A stretch of DNA of 64,000 bases, taken from Fibrobacter sp. UWB2. Lineage in GTDB: Bacteria; Fibrobacterota; Fibrobacteria; Fibrobacterales; Fibrobacteraceae. A program made the translations under genes and the position numbers. The first letter of the stretch is position 1. Each line of letters begins with the position of its first letter. Shown here in pieces: positions 45,000 through 53,341 of this stretch. The notes below the pieces were generated by a model. It searched no databases and was not told the origin of the DNA. It saw only the letters and a list, made by a program, of their open reading frames with translations. Where the stretch lies: assembly GCF_002210425.1 (NCBI RefSeq), contig NZ_MWQK01000004.1:1-64000 (forward strand). Reading direction: 5' to 3'.

Positions 45000-46559
45000 A
45001 TGATGAATATCCTGATCGCTGATTTTGATCGGAAATTTGTCGAGGAGCTACAGCGGAACTGGTCTGTAGCCGGAACGAACCTCCTGGTCTGCTCCGACGA
45101 TAAGACTCTGATGCCGCTAATAAAAAAGACGTCGATAGACCTTGCGTTTATCGAGGTTCCTTTTTTAATGCTCGACAATATGGATTTGATCAGCTATTTA
45201 AAGGAACGCCAGCCTGGTATCGAAATCTTTGTCCTGTGCGATGACCGCAACTGGCAGGGTGCCGCTAGCGCCATTACCCGTGGTGCAAGCAGCTTTTTGA
45301 AGAAGCCGGTCACGCTATCGCTCCTTGAGAGCACGGCAAGCAAAATCCAGGCACAGCAGCAAAACAAGTCCAACACGCAGCTCATGGAATCCCAGGTGTT
45401 GGACAGCCTTCTCGGCGACACGCCCGAGATGCGCAAAATTCTAAAAACAGTTTATAAGGTCGCACCGACCAACAGTACCTTACTTATAACCGGCGAGTCT
45501 GGTTCGGGCAAGGAATTTTTGGCAAACGTCGTCCACCGCTACAGCAAGCGCGCGAACGAACCGTTTGTGCCGGTCAACTGCGGCGCCATCCCCGAAAACC
45601 TCGTGGAAAGCGAACTCTTCGGTAGCAAGAAGGGATCGTACACAGGCTCTACCGCCGACAAAAAGGGCTTGTTTGAATCCGCCAATGGCGGTACGCTTTT
45701 CCTCGACGAAGTCGGCGAGCTTTCGCTTGCAACGCAAGTGAAGCTTTTGCGCTTTCTGCAAAGCCACGAGATCCGTCGCGTGGGCGAAACGGAAGCCCGC
45801 TACCTCGACATCCGCATTATCGCGGCAACCAACCGCGATTTACAACAGGCGATGCACGAAGGGCGATTCCGCGAGGACCTTTATTACCGCTTGAACACGT
45901 TCCACTTGCAGCTCCCGCCGCTCCGCGACAGGAAGCCCGTCATCCCGAACTTAATCCGTTACTTTATCTTAAAGAACAAGGAATCGCAGGGCAAGGAAAT
46001 CCATGACCTTGAACCGGCGGCTCTTTACGCTTTGACAAAGTACCCCTACCCCGGCAACATCCGCGAGCTCGAAAACATCATGGAGCATGCGATTGTGCTT
46101 TCGGAAGGTGGCGTCATCAAGCTCGAAGACTTGCCGGAATACGTGCAGGTGGAAGCCCGCGAAAAGACGGTTGCGATTCCGCATATCAAGGACGCCGGCG
46201 GCCTTAAAGAAAGCGCTAGCGAGCCTGTTTTCGACAACGCCGAAGATGCGGAAGAAAATGAAAAGTCTGCCGAGAATCCGCTCGGAAAGCCGATTCATTT
46301 TGAACCGATTTCGGGCAAGACGGATAGCGCAGGGCTTTTAACGCACAATCCGACGAAGTTCATCACGCATAATCCGGCACCCGCCGAAGATGAAGAAATT
46401 CTTTCGCTCGACGAGATGGAACGCAGGCACATTCTGCATGCGCTCAGTATATGCAAGAACAATAAGACGGAAGTCTGCAAAAAGCTCGGCATTAGCCGTG
46501 CTACACTTTGGCGCAAGCTCAAAGAGCTTAAAATTGAAATGGACGGTGGTGAGGAGTGA
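45000..46559 (+). CDS. Sigma54-dependent activator with a degenerate receiver
   Basis: 519 residues, NtrC architecture. The N-terminal receiver is degenerate: Glu52 (FIEVPF) stands where the phosphorylated Asp should be, and Phe9 replaces one residue of the acidic pair (IADFD); the Lys remains (FLKKPV). The AAA+ domain is complete: Walker A GESGSGKE (165-172), Walker B LFLDEVGEL, arginine-finger region FREDLYYRLNTFHLQLPPLRDR. The sigma54-contacting loop reads GSYTGS (212-217) instead of GAFTGA. A Fis-type HTH closes the protein (CKNNKTEVCKKLGISRATLWRKL). Last gene of the GH9-kinase operon; probably activates sigma54 promoters without being phosphorylated itself. Confidence 0.93.
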   Translation: MMNILIADFDRKFVEELQRNWSVAGTNLLVCSDDKTLMPLIKKTSIDLAFIEVPFLMLDNMDLISYLKERQPGIEIFVLCDDRNWQGAASAITRGASSFLKKPVTLSLLESTASKIQAQQQNKSNTQLMESQVLDSLLGDTPEMRKILKTVYKVAPTNSTLLITGESGSGKEFLANVVHRYSKRANEPFVPVNCGAIPENLVESELFGSKKGSYTGSTADKKGLFESANGGTLFLDEVGELSLATQVKLLRFLQSHEIRRVGETEARYLDIRIIAATNRDLQQAMHEGRFREDLYYRLNTFHLQLPPLRDRKPVIPNLIRYFILKNKESQGKEIHDLEPAALYALTKYPYPGNIRELENIMEHAIVLSEGGVIKLEDLPEYVQVEAREKTVAIPHIKDAGGLKESASEPVFDNAEDAEENEKSAENPLGKPIHFEPISGKTDSAGLLTHNPTKFITHNPAPAEDEEILSLDEMERRHILHALSICKNNKTEVCKKLGISRATLWRKLKELKIEMDGGEE

Positions 46560-46635
46560 GCGGCTACGCCGCAGTTGGCAGAACTTAGACCGCTACGCTC
46601 TTAGAACTTAGTTATTTGCTCTTAGATAAGAGATT

Positions 46636-46692
<57 letters not shown>

Positions 46693-46700
46693 CACTTACC

Positions 46701-47714
46701 TCATACCTCTACAAGAGTCGCGACTAAGCAAGAATCTTTTGTAGAACCGCTACCGACAAAGTCTACGTCTTGGGATTTTTTCCAAGACGTTTTTGCATTC
46801 GGGTGCACGGAAGAAACTGCGGCGAGGACATCGCGAGCAAAAGCGGACAGGTTGAATTCGCTGTAGTTGGAACTCACCATGAAGAATCCGCCCGGATTCA
46901 GGAGCGTTGCACAGTCAGCAACGAGCGGCATCAAGTGTTCGCGCACGTTAAAGTTAAAGCCCTTGAAACGCGCAAAGCTCGGCGGGTCTAGCACGATACC
47001 GTCAAAACGTAAGCCCTTCTTTTGAGCCCAATGCACGTATTCGATAGCGTTACCGCGGAAGAACTCTCCAGGGCGCAAATCGAGGCCGTTTAAGGCGTAA
47101 TTTTCACGGCCCTTGTCGAGAATCTTGCCGCTGATATCGGCGTTTGTAGCAACCGCAGCACCGCCTAGACGGGCGTGTACGGAGAAACTGCATGTATAGC
47201 TGAATAGGTTCAAAAAACGGAGGCCGGGATTTTCGGGATGCGCCGAGGCTTCGAGATTCGCCGGAGATGCGCCGGACATTTCGCGGAATCGTTCTTCGAC
47301 TTCGAGGCGCACGTGACGCATATCCAAAAAAAGCCCCGGATTGATTGTATCGAGCAAGTCCACATGAAAATTGGCATTGCCTTCGCGAACGGTTCCAACG
47401 GCATCTTCACGCGTACCAATCACGACATCCATCGGAGCGTTCTCAAGCGATTTTCCAGAGCTCGAAAGGCGTTCCTTAGAGACTACGCAAACGGGATTGA
47501 AAAGAGCGCCCAAGGCCTCGACAATTTCGGTCTTGCTCGTCAATAGCTCCGGTCCAAAAAACTGCATCTGGTAACGGTCACCGAACTTGTCTATCGTGAG
47601 TCCCGGGAAACCATCGGCAGCGCCATTCACAATGCGCAAAGCATCCGTTACATCGAATAACGGAGCGCGCTTTTCGTGCGCAATCGCTAACTTGTTTTTT
47701 AAATCAAAAGCCAT
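46701..47714 (-). CDS. rlmI: RlmI-like class I rRNA (cytosine-5) methyltransferase
   Basis: 337 residues. N-terminal EEHEE-like region (VNGAADGFPGLTIDKFGDRYQMQFF), then the Rossmann core: NPGLFLDMRHVR, LRFLNLFSYTCSFSVHA (SAM motif I), ADISGKILDKGRENYALN, and the catalytic IVLDPPSFAR. This is the RlmI/RlmK-like family acting on 23S rRNA; the exact site is inferred. It lacks the N-terminal PUA domain usual in RlmI, so the symbol is tentative. Confidence 0.78.
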   Translation of the reverse strand: MAFDLKNKLAIAHEKRAPLFDVTDALRIVNGAADGFPGLTIDKFGDRYQMQFFGPELLTSKTEIVEALGALFNPVCVVSKERLSSSGKSLENAPMDVVIGTREDAVGTVREGNANFHVDLLDTINPGLFLDMRHVRLEVEERFREMSGASPANLEASAHPENPGLRFLNLFSYTCSFSVHARLGGAAVATNADISGKILDKGRENYALNGLDLRPGEFFRGNAIEYVHWAQKKGLRFDGIVLDPPSFARFKGFNFNVREHLMPLVADCATLLNPGGFFMVSSNYSEFNLSAFARDVLAAVSSVHPNAKTSWKKSQDVDFVGSGSTKDSCLVATLVEV

Positions 47715-47730
47715 TCGAGAAAATGAATCC

Positions 47731-47797
47731 TAGATCCTTCGACTTCGCAACTTCGTTGCGGAGCCTGTCCTGAGCTTGTCGAAGGGCTCAGGATGAC
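47731..47797 (+). repeat. Palindromic repeat, long GATCC...AGGATGAC copy
   Basis: Contains nested hairpins (GCAACTTCGTTGC; CCTGAGCTTGTCGAAGGGCTCAGG). Shares both ends with the copy inside the methyltransferase gene at 6388. Confidence 0.8.
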
Positions 47798-47820
47798 ACA
47801 GAAAAAATAGAAAATTCACT

Positions 47821-47856
47821 GGATCCCGTCGGTCGTTTCACGCCCTCCAGGATGAC
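47821..47856 (+). repeat. Palindromic repeat, GGATCC...CCAGGATGAC copy
   Basis: Starts GGATCCCGTC, ends CCCTCCAGGATGAC, like the copy at 16332. Next to the nrdR stop. Confidence 0.75.
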
Positions 47857-47873
47857 AACTCCGAATTCCTAAT

Positions 47874-48317
47874 TTATTTATCCAATGTTTTAATTTGGTC
47901 GACGAACTCGCCCACTTCCTTGAATTCGCGGTAGATGGAAGCGAAACGCACATACGCCACAGCGTCAAGCTTTTTGAGTTCCTGCATCACGAGGTTGCCA
48001 ATCTGATCGTAGCTCACTTCAAAGCCTTCCGACATCTGCAACGAATTTTCCACGCGCGTCACCAGCTGTTCGATATCGTCCATGGAAACCGGGCGCTTTT
48101 TGCAGGAGTTCATAATGCCACGTTGCAATTTTTCGCGCTGGAAAGGTTCGCGCTCGCCGCTGCGCTTGATAACGGTCAACGGTTGGACTTCGATATATTC
48201 ACGGGTCGTAAAGCGACGGCCACAAGCACAACATTCACGACGACGACGAATCGACGAGCCACTCACGCGGCTATCGACAACCTTGTCGTTATCATTCTTG
48301 CAAAACGGGCAAATCAT
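47874..48317 (-). CDS. nrdR: Transcriptional repressor NrdR
   Basis: 147 residues. Zinc ribbon with CPFC (Cys3, Cys6) and CxxCGRRF (Cys29, Cys32), then an ATP-cone (LTVIKRSGEREPFQREKLQRGI ... AYVRFASIYREFK). Senses (d)ATP and represses ribonucleotide reductase genes at NrdR boxes; no nrd genes are in the window. TATATT ends 6 nt before the ATG and there is no Shine-Dalgarno. Confidence 0.97.
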   Translation of the reverse strand: MICPFCKNDNDKVVDSRVSGSSIRRRRECCACGRRFTTREYIEVQPLTVIKRSGEREPFQREKLQRGIMNSCKKRPVSMDDIEQLVTRVENSLQMSEGFEVSYDQIGNLVMQELKKLDAVAYVRFASIYREFKEVGEFVDQIKTLDK

Positions 48318-48323
48318 GCTTTG

Positions 48324-48329
48324 AATATA
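48324..48329 (-). promoter_or_regulatory. -10 box for a leaderless nrdR mRNA
   Basis: Minus-strand TATATT ends 6 nt before the nrdR ATG. Confidence 0.55.
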
Positions 48330-48376
48330 ACACTTTTTAAAGAGAAAGTGCGCAAAATCACAATAAAATTACAAAA

Positions 48377-48398
48377 GAAAAAGGGGCCTTGCGGCCCC
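48377..48398 (-). terminator. Terminator of tkt
   Basis: Stem GGGGCC / GGCCCC (48383-48388 with 48393-48398), 4-nt loop, five T on the minus-strand exit side. Confidence 0.8.
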
Positions 48399-48403
48399 GA
48401 TTT

Positions 48404-50479
48404 TTAAGCGTTTGCCTTCTTGAAGTCTTCGACGTTCTTGGCGTATTCAGCGAGGTATTCCTTAGCGGCTGCGGCAACAGCTTCCGGAACGTAACCGAAT
48501 TCCTTTTCGAGGACGCCTGCCGGAGCAGAAGCACCGAAGCGTTCGAGACCAGAGACCTTACCGAAGCCACCCACGACCTGGGCGAACAAGAGCGGAAGAC
48601 CGCTGGACTTTGCAAACACCGGAGTCCACGGAGCGATGATGCTATCACGGTAAGATTTCGGCTGCTTGAGGAAGAGAGCCGGGCTAATCATGGAAACCAC
48701 GCGCACAGACTTGCCTTCGTCGCGGAGGAGTTCAGCAGCCTGGTGTTCGAGGAGAACGTCACTGCCGTTTGCAACCAAAGTAAGATCCGGCTTCTTGCCT
48801 GCGGCAGTGTTGTCGCTGACAATGTAAGCGCCCTTACGGCAAGCCTTAGCTGCTTCGTAGCGGTTTTCACCCGGAAGCGTGTTCACGACCTGGCGAGTGA
48901 GGATGAGAGCCGTCGGGCTGTCATTGTTTTCAAAAGCCATTTCCCATGCAGCGAGCGTTTCGTAAGCATCTGCCGGGCGGAGCACGAGCATTTCGGCCTT
49001 ACCGCTAGCCTTCGTGAGGCTTTCGAGCAAACGAATCTGCGTTTCGTGTTCAATCGGCTGGTGCGTTGGGCCATCTTCACCCACGCGGAAGCTGTCGTGC
49101 GTAAACACGTACTTGACCGGGAGGCCCATGAGAGCGGCCATACGGATTGCCGGCTTCATGAAGTCACTGAAGACAAAGAACGTTGCGCAAATCGGATAGA
49201 GACCGCCGTGGAGAGCGATACCGTTTGCAATGGCACCCATCGTGAGTTCTGCAACGCCGACCTGGACAAATGCACCCTTGAAGTCGTTAGCGCGGAAGAT
49301 GCCCGTCTTGTCGAGGAATGCCTGCGTATTGTCGGAGTTCGAAAGGTCTGCAGAGCTGCAGATGATGTTGTGATAATTTTCGGCGAGGTAGCCAAGAACT
49401 GTACCGCTCGTGACGCGAGTTGCAACACCTTCCTTGATGTTGAGCTTGGAGAGGTCGATCTTGAGACCCTTGCCCGAGAGCCATTCATTGAGGGTTGCGG
49501 ACTTTTCGGCGTTAGCCTTATCCCAAGCGGCCTTAGCCTTCTTCCATTCGGCGACCTGCTTGCGGAGTTCGTTAGCGCGGGCTTCAAAGCCAGCCTTCAC
49601 GTCGTCAAAGACCTGGAACGGATCGTCCGGATTGCCACCGAGATTCTTGACGGTAGCAGAGGTAGAAGCACCTGCGGCATTGAGCGGCTGACCGTGCGTA
49701 GAGACAGCGCCTTCGTAGCTCTTGCCGTCTTCGGCGATAGCGCCCTTGGCCATCGTGGTGTGACCGTAGACGAGAACCGGCTTTTCGGTTTCGGCCCAAG
49801 CGGCCTTGAATGCCTTGCGGAGTTCAGCAATGTTGGAACCGTCGCATTCGATAACGCGGAAGCCCCAGGATTCGTACTGCTTCACGAAGTCGTGGTCCAT
49901 CACGTCTTCTGTCTTGCAGCTGAGCTGGACCTGGTTTGCGTCGTAGAAGAAAATGAGGTTCGAAAGCTTGAGGTGACCTGCAATGCGGCCCACGCCGTAT
50001 GCGATTTCTTCTTCGAGACCGCCGTCAGAAACGAGGCAGACGGTCTTGTGTTCGAGGATGGAGCCAAAGCGTTCGACCATGAAGCGTTCGGCGATAGCAC
50101 CACCGAGAGCAATGCCGTGACCGATACCGAGCGGGCCCGAGGAGTTTTCAATACCGAGGGCGACATCGACTTCCGGATGACCCGGAGTGCGGCTGCCAAG
50201 CTGGCGGAAGTTCTTCACGTCTTCGAGCGTGAGGCGGTTCGTGAGGACGAGTTCGGAGTAGAGGAGCGGACTCATGTGACCCGGGTCCATGAAGAAGCGG
50301 TCGCGAGCCATCCAGTTGGCATCGTCCGGATCGTAACGCAAGAATTCAGCAAACAAAAGCGTGATGGCGTCTGCGGCGCCCATGGCTCCACCCGGATGTC
50401 CGGACTTGGCCTTCTGCACCATTGCGGCAGAAAGGATACGGACGTTGTCAGCTGCTTTTGTAACTAATGAATCTTGCAC
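48404..50479 (-). CDS. tkt: Transketolase
   Basis: 691 residues, usual length. Moves two-carbon units between sugar phosphates in the pentose phosphate pathway using thiamine diphosphate. Evidence: KSGHPGGAMGAADA, RDRFFMDPGHMSPLLYS, PGHPE, GPLGIGHGIALGGAIAER, the ThDP-binding segment VSDGGLEEEIAYGV ... LIFFYDANQVQLS, FVQVGVAELTMGAIANGIAL, HDSFRVGEDGPTHQPIEH. The canonical GDG of the ThDP motif reads SDG here. The start is GTG at 50479, preceded by AAAGGGG. Monocistronic with own terminator. Confidence 0.96.
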   Translation of the reverse strand: MQDSLVTKAADNVRILSAAMVQKAKSGHPGGAMGAADAITLLFAEFLRYDPDDANWMARDRFFMDPGHMSPLLYSELVLTNRLTLEDVKNFRQLGSRTPGHPEVDVALGIENSSGPLGIGHGIALGGAIAERFMVERFGSILEHKTVCLVSDGGLEEEIAYGVGRIAGHLKLSNLIFFYDANQVQLSCKTEDVMDHDFVKQYESWGFRVIECDGSNIAELRKAFKAAWAETEKPVLVYGHTTMAKGAIAEDGKSYEGAVSTHGQPLNAAGASTSATVKNLGGNPDDPFQVFDDVKAGFEARANELRKQVAEWKKAKAAWDKANAEKSATLNEWLSGKGLKIDLSKLNIKEGVATRVTSGTVLGYLAENYHNIICSSADLSNSDNTQAFLDKTGIFRANDFKGAFVQVGVAELTMGAIANGIALHGGLYPICATFFVFSDFMKPAIRMAALMGLPVKYVFTHDSFRVGEDGPTHQPIEHETQIRLLESLTKASGKAEMLVLRPADAYETLAAWEMAFENNDSPTALILTRQVVNTLPGENRYEAAKACRKGAYIVSDNTAAGKKPDLTLVANGSDVLLEHQAAELLRDEGKSVRVVSMISPALFLKQPKSYRDSIIAPWTPVFAKSSGLPLLFAQVVGGFGKVSGLERFGASAPAGVLEKEFGYVPEAVAAAAKEYLAEYAKNVEDFKKANA

Positions 50480-50673
50480 GGTCTAACCCCTTTAGAGTTT
50501 TGTTTTTACGCGGCAAATTTAGTTTTTTCTTGCGAAACTCTCAAGGTATATTGTCAAATGAAAAGCCCAAAGCAATAAAAAGTTATATTTTCGCAACAAC
50601 CTAAAATAATCCCAAAACGCCCCAAATGAAGCAATTCCTGGAGCGCTTTTACGTGTTATCGAGAAGGAACCAA

Positions 50674-53235
50674 ATGAATATCAAAGACGCTATCTTGAGA
50701 CTATTCAAGAACTTAGCTCACCCCACAGGCTTTTTAGGCACCCTCATTGCCATAGCCATCCCCTTCCTTATTTACCTTGCCCCGAACATCAATCACAGGG
50801 AAACCATCCGTCGCATGGATTTGAGCTGGCCGCTCCCACTTTTTGCGATTCAGTTCATTCTTGGGATCATTCTTTTCTGCTTTTTGAGCAAGGATTTTAG
50901 GGAATGGTTCAAGGGAATCCTCCCCGCAAAGTCCGTAAGCATCATGACGCTCGTGTTCACCGTCGCCGTTTCGATTTTCGCCTTCACGCAAATCGAGGCC
51001 CGCCACCGTGTCCAAAGTGACGAAAGCGTCTTTATGTCCGTCGCCCAAAATATGTACTACAACCACGAATCCGGCACCTGCAACCAGGGCGAATTCGACA
51101 AAGGCACCCTCAAATGCAAGGCCACGTCAAATAGTTTCAAGACCAAGGGGTTATCCTTCCTTTACCGCCTCGGCATGTCGCTATTCGGCACCGATCTCCG
51201 CTGGATTTTCACGGCCGAATTCGTGATGCTCCCGCTTTCATTCCTACTCATGTTCCTTGCAATTGTCGCCTGGACCAGACAACCCCTCCTTGCCTTCCTT
51301 GCCTCGCTACTCATGGCACTCCAACCGACGGTACTTTTCCAGTTCCGCGCCATGTCCGTTGAACCGCTCTATATATTCCTCTCGGCTTTAGCTCTGTTCG
51401 TGTTTAAGTGGGCATACGACAGGAACACGGTCATGCACTGGATGCTCCTCGCCCTTATCCTCGCCTTCTTCGCCCAGACCCGCCAAGAAACAATCTTCTG
51501 TGTCTTTGCGTTCGTCCTCTTTGCGCTCCCGAGACTTCTCGACCAGAAAGACGAAAAAGCCCCTGTTTTCTTCGTGACGCTTTCGCTCTTCTCCGTGCCA
51601 GTACTCCTCACAATTAGCTACTTCCAGGGATTCGGTTTCCAGGGTGGCGAATTTGAAGCCCACGGACACTTCTTTGAAGACCTCGCCAAGAACTGGGATG
51701 TGATGACCGCAAAGCTCGACAAGAACGGCAACCTCACAAATCCGTTCCTCAGCTACTTTAACTATTTGTTCGCCATCGGCGGCATTTATCTCATCTTCCG
51801 CGCCATCAACGATGCAAGAAAGAGCGATTTCACGTACCTCAAGATTCTCGCCTTTTTGCTCCTTTACCACATCCAGACGTATGTGATTCTCGAAAACGTC
51901 TCCGGCGATTTCAGCATCGAAATCAACCAGCGCTATAGCCTCGTGATGTTGCCATCTATGGCATTTGTGGCAGCCCTCCCAATTACGCACATGATCCAGT
52001 ACTTTACTACCCCGACAGGTAGCAAAAAGCAGAACGGAACGGGAGCGATTCTCGGCGTATTGATTGTGGCTCTCGCCTTTACCGGATGGACGTTCCATTA
52101 CAAGAAGAATTTCAATGACAATATCATGTACAATCGCAACCACCTGACCATCGAAGAGTACGAAATTCTCGGATGGCTCAAGGAACTGCCGCAAGCGGAC
52201 CGATTCTTTATTTACGGCCGTCCTTGGCACTTTGTGGGTTACGGCATATCGTCCATCCATTACGACAATGCCCGCAGAATGTCGAACAGCGACATGAAGG
52301 ACTTGATCGAAAAGTACAAGGGCGAAGTCTATTACATCCGCGGACTGGACTGCTGGGACAGCCACACGTACCACAAGAAAGCCGTGGAACACCGCATCGC
52401 CACGACCTGCGACGTATTTGAACGCGAGATGGATTTGACGGGAGTCAAGAACATCTTGATTACGAACAACTACTGGGTCCAGATAGCGAAGTTCAATGGC
52501 CGCAAGAACTACAATCCCGAAAAGATTATCGCCATAAACGAACTGGAAGTCGCCCCCGCCGATTCTATCGCCACAAAGCCCGCCATGCTCAAAGTTCATT
52601 ACGAGCTCAAGGAACAGGGACAGGCCGCTGCCAAATGGAAGTTCGCACTCCTTATCAACGACAAAATAATCGAACAAGGCGATTACAAGTTCGGTTCTTA
52701 CGATCAGGAAGTGGACCTCGCAAGTTTGCAGCCTGGATTCAACCAAGTGAGATTCCTGGTGCAAGATTTGGCTACAAAAAGCAAGCTCGCCGATGTTTCC
52801 AAGTTCTACTTTGAAAAGGGAAACGGCGCTATAGCCCTCTCGGACTACCCTATCGAAAGCCACAAGCAGGAATGGGGCAACATGCGCAAGAACAAGAGCA
52901 TTGAAGGGAACAAGCTCAGCGTTAACGGCCAAAGCTTTATAAGCGGCATTGGCATGCACGCCTCTTCAACAACAGTTTTCGATGTCGGACAAAAGTTTAC
53001 TACGGTCAGGTTCTCCGTTGGCCTTGACGACGAATCGCTTTGCAGCGATGGCGTTGCGGTAGAAGTTATCGGCGACGGCAAATCGCTTGCAAAGACTCCG
53101 TTCTTTAAAAACAGCGAATTGCACAAAGTCGAGGCAAACATCGCGGGCGTTCAAAAGCTCACAATCAAGTCGTACCCCAAGGAAGGCATCAACTGTAGCC
53201 ACGTAGACATCATCAACCCCGTACTTATACCATAA
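50674..53235 (+). CDS. GT-C membrane glycosyltransferase with C-terminal NPCBM domain
   Basis: 853 residues from the ATG at 50674, chosen for AAGGA 5 nt upstream; an ATG at 50626 in the same frame lacks a site. About ten membrane helices cover residues ~15-470, as in ArnT/PMT-type enzymes that use polyprenyl-phosphate sugars. The first periplasmic loop holds the acidic motif VQSDESVFMSVAQNMYYNH. A soluble part ends in an NPCBM-like sugar-binding domain (ALSDYPIESHKQEWGNM ... ISGIGMHASSTTVFDVG ... FSVGLDDESLC). It presumably glycosylates an envelope polymer or protein. The next gene likely makes its donor. Confidence 0.85.
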   Translation: MNIKDAILRLFKNLAHPTGFLGTLIAIAIPFLIYLAPNINHRETIRRMDLSWPLPLFAIQFILGIILFCFLSKDFREWFKGILPAKSVSIMTLVFTVAVSIFAFTQIEARHRVQSDESVFMSVAQNMYYNHESGTCNQGEFDKGTLKCKATSNSFKTKGLSFLYRLGMSLFGTDLRWIFTAEFVMLPLSFLLMFLAIVAWTRQPLLAFLASLLMALQPTVLFQFRAMSVEPLYIFLSALALFVFKWAYDRNTVMHWMLLALILAFFAQTRQETIFCVFAFVLFALPRLLDQKDEKAPVFFVTLSLFSVPVLLTISYFQGFGFQGGEFEAHGHFFEDLAKNWDVMTAKLDKNGNLTNPFLSYFNYLFAIGGIYLIFRAINDARKSDFTYLKILAFLLLYHIQTYVILENVSGDFSIEINQRYSLVMLPSMAFVAALPITHMIQYFTTPTGSKKQNGTGAILGVLIVALAFTGWTFHYKKNFNDNIMYNRNHLTIEEYEILGWLKELPQADRFFIYGRPWHFVGYGISSIHYDNARRMSNSDMKDLIEKYKGEVYYIRGLDCWDSHTYHKKAVEHRIATTCDVFEREMDLTGVKNILITNNYWVQIAKFNGRKNYNPEKIIAINELEVAPADSIATKPAMLKVHYELKEQGQAAAKWKFALLINDKIIEQGDYKFGSYDQEVDLASLQPGFNQVRFLVQDLATKSKLADVSKFYFEKGNGAIALSDYPIESHKQEWGNMRKNKSIEGNKLSVNGQSFISGIGMHASSTTVFDVGQKFTTVRFSVGLDDESLCSDGVAVEVIGDGKSLAKTPFFKNSELHKVEANIAGVQKLTIKSYPKEGINCSHVDIINPVLIP

Positions 53236-53285
53236 CGGCTTCGCCGCAGTTCCAAGTTACTAGAAGTAATTTATACAAAAATTCC

Positions 53286-53320
53286 CTAGTAACTAACAAC
53301 TATTAACTAGTAACTATTTT
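53286..53320 (+). repeat. Heptamer-phased repeat before the GtrB-like gene
   Basis: 7-mers CTAGTAA, CTAACAA, CTATTAA, CTAGTAA, CTATTTT. A related run (AGTTCCA, AGTTACT, AGAAGTA) starts near 53250 after a CGGCTTCGCCG mini-hairpin that also occurs at 46560 as CGGCTACGCCG. Confidence 0.65.
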
Positions 53321-53329
53321 TTAAATTGC

Positions 53330-53335
53330 TATAAT
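53330..53335 (+). promoter_or_regulatory. -10 box for a leaderless glycosyltransferase mRNA
   Basis: TATAAT, consensus, ends 6 nt before the ATG at 53342; no Shine-Dalgarno. Confidence 0.6.
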
Positions 53336-53341
53336 TGCACT

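Noticed and set aside
48389-50467. 692-residue open frame antisense to tkt
   Set aside because: Covers exactly the transketolase gene and lacks any independent support.
50626-50673. Upstream start for the GT-C protein
   Set aside because: The ATG at 50626 has no ribosome site, while the one at 50674 follows AAGGA at good spacing and begins the usual short cytoplasmic tail.
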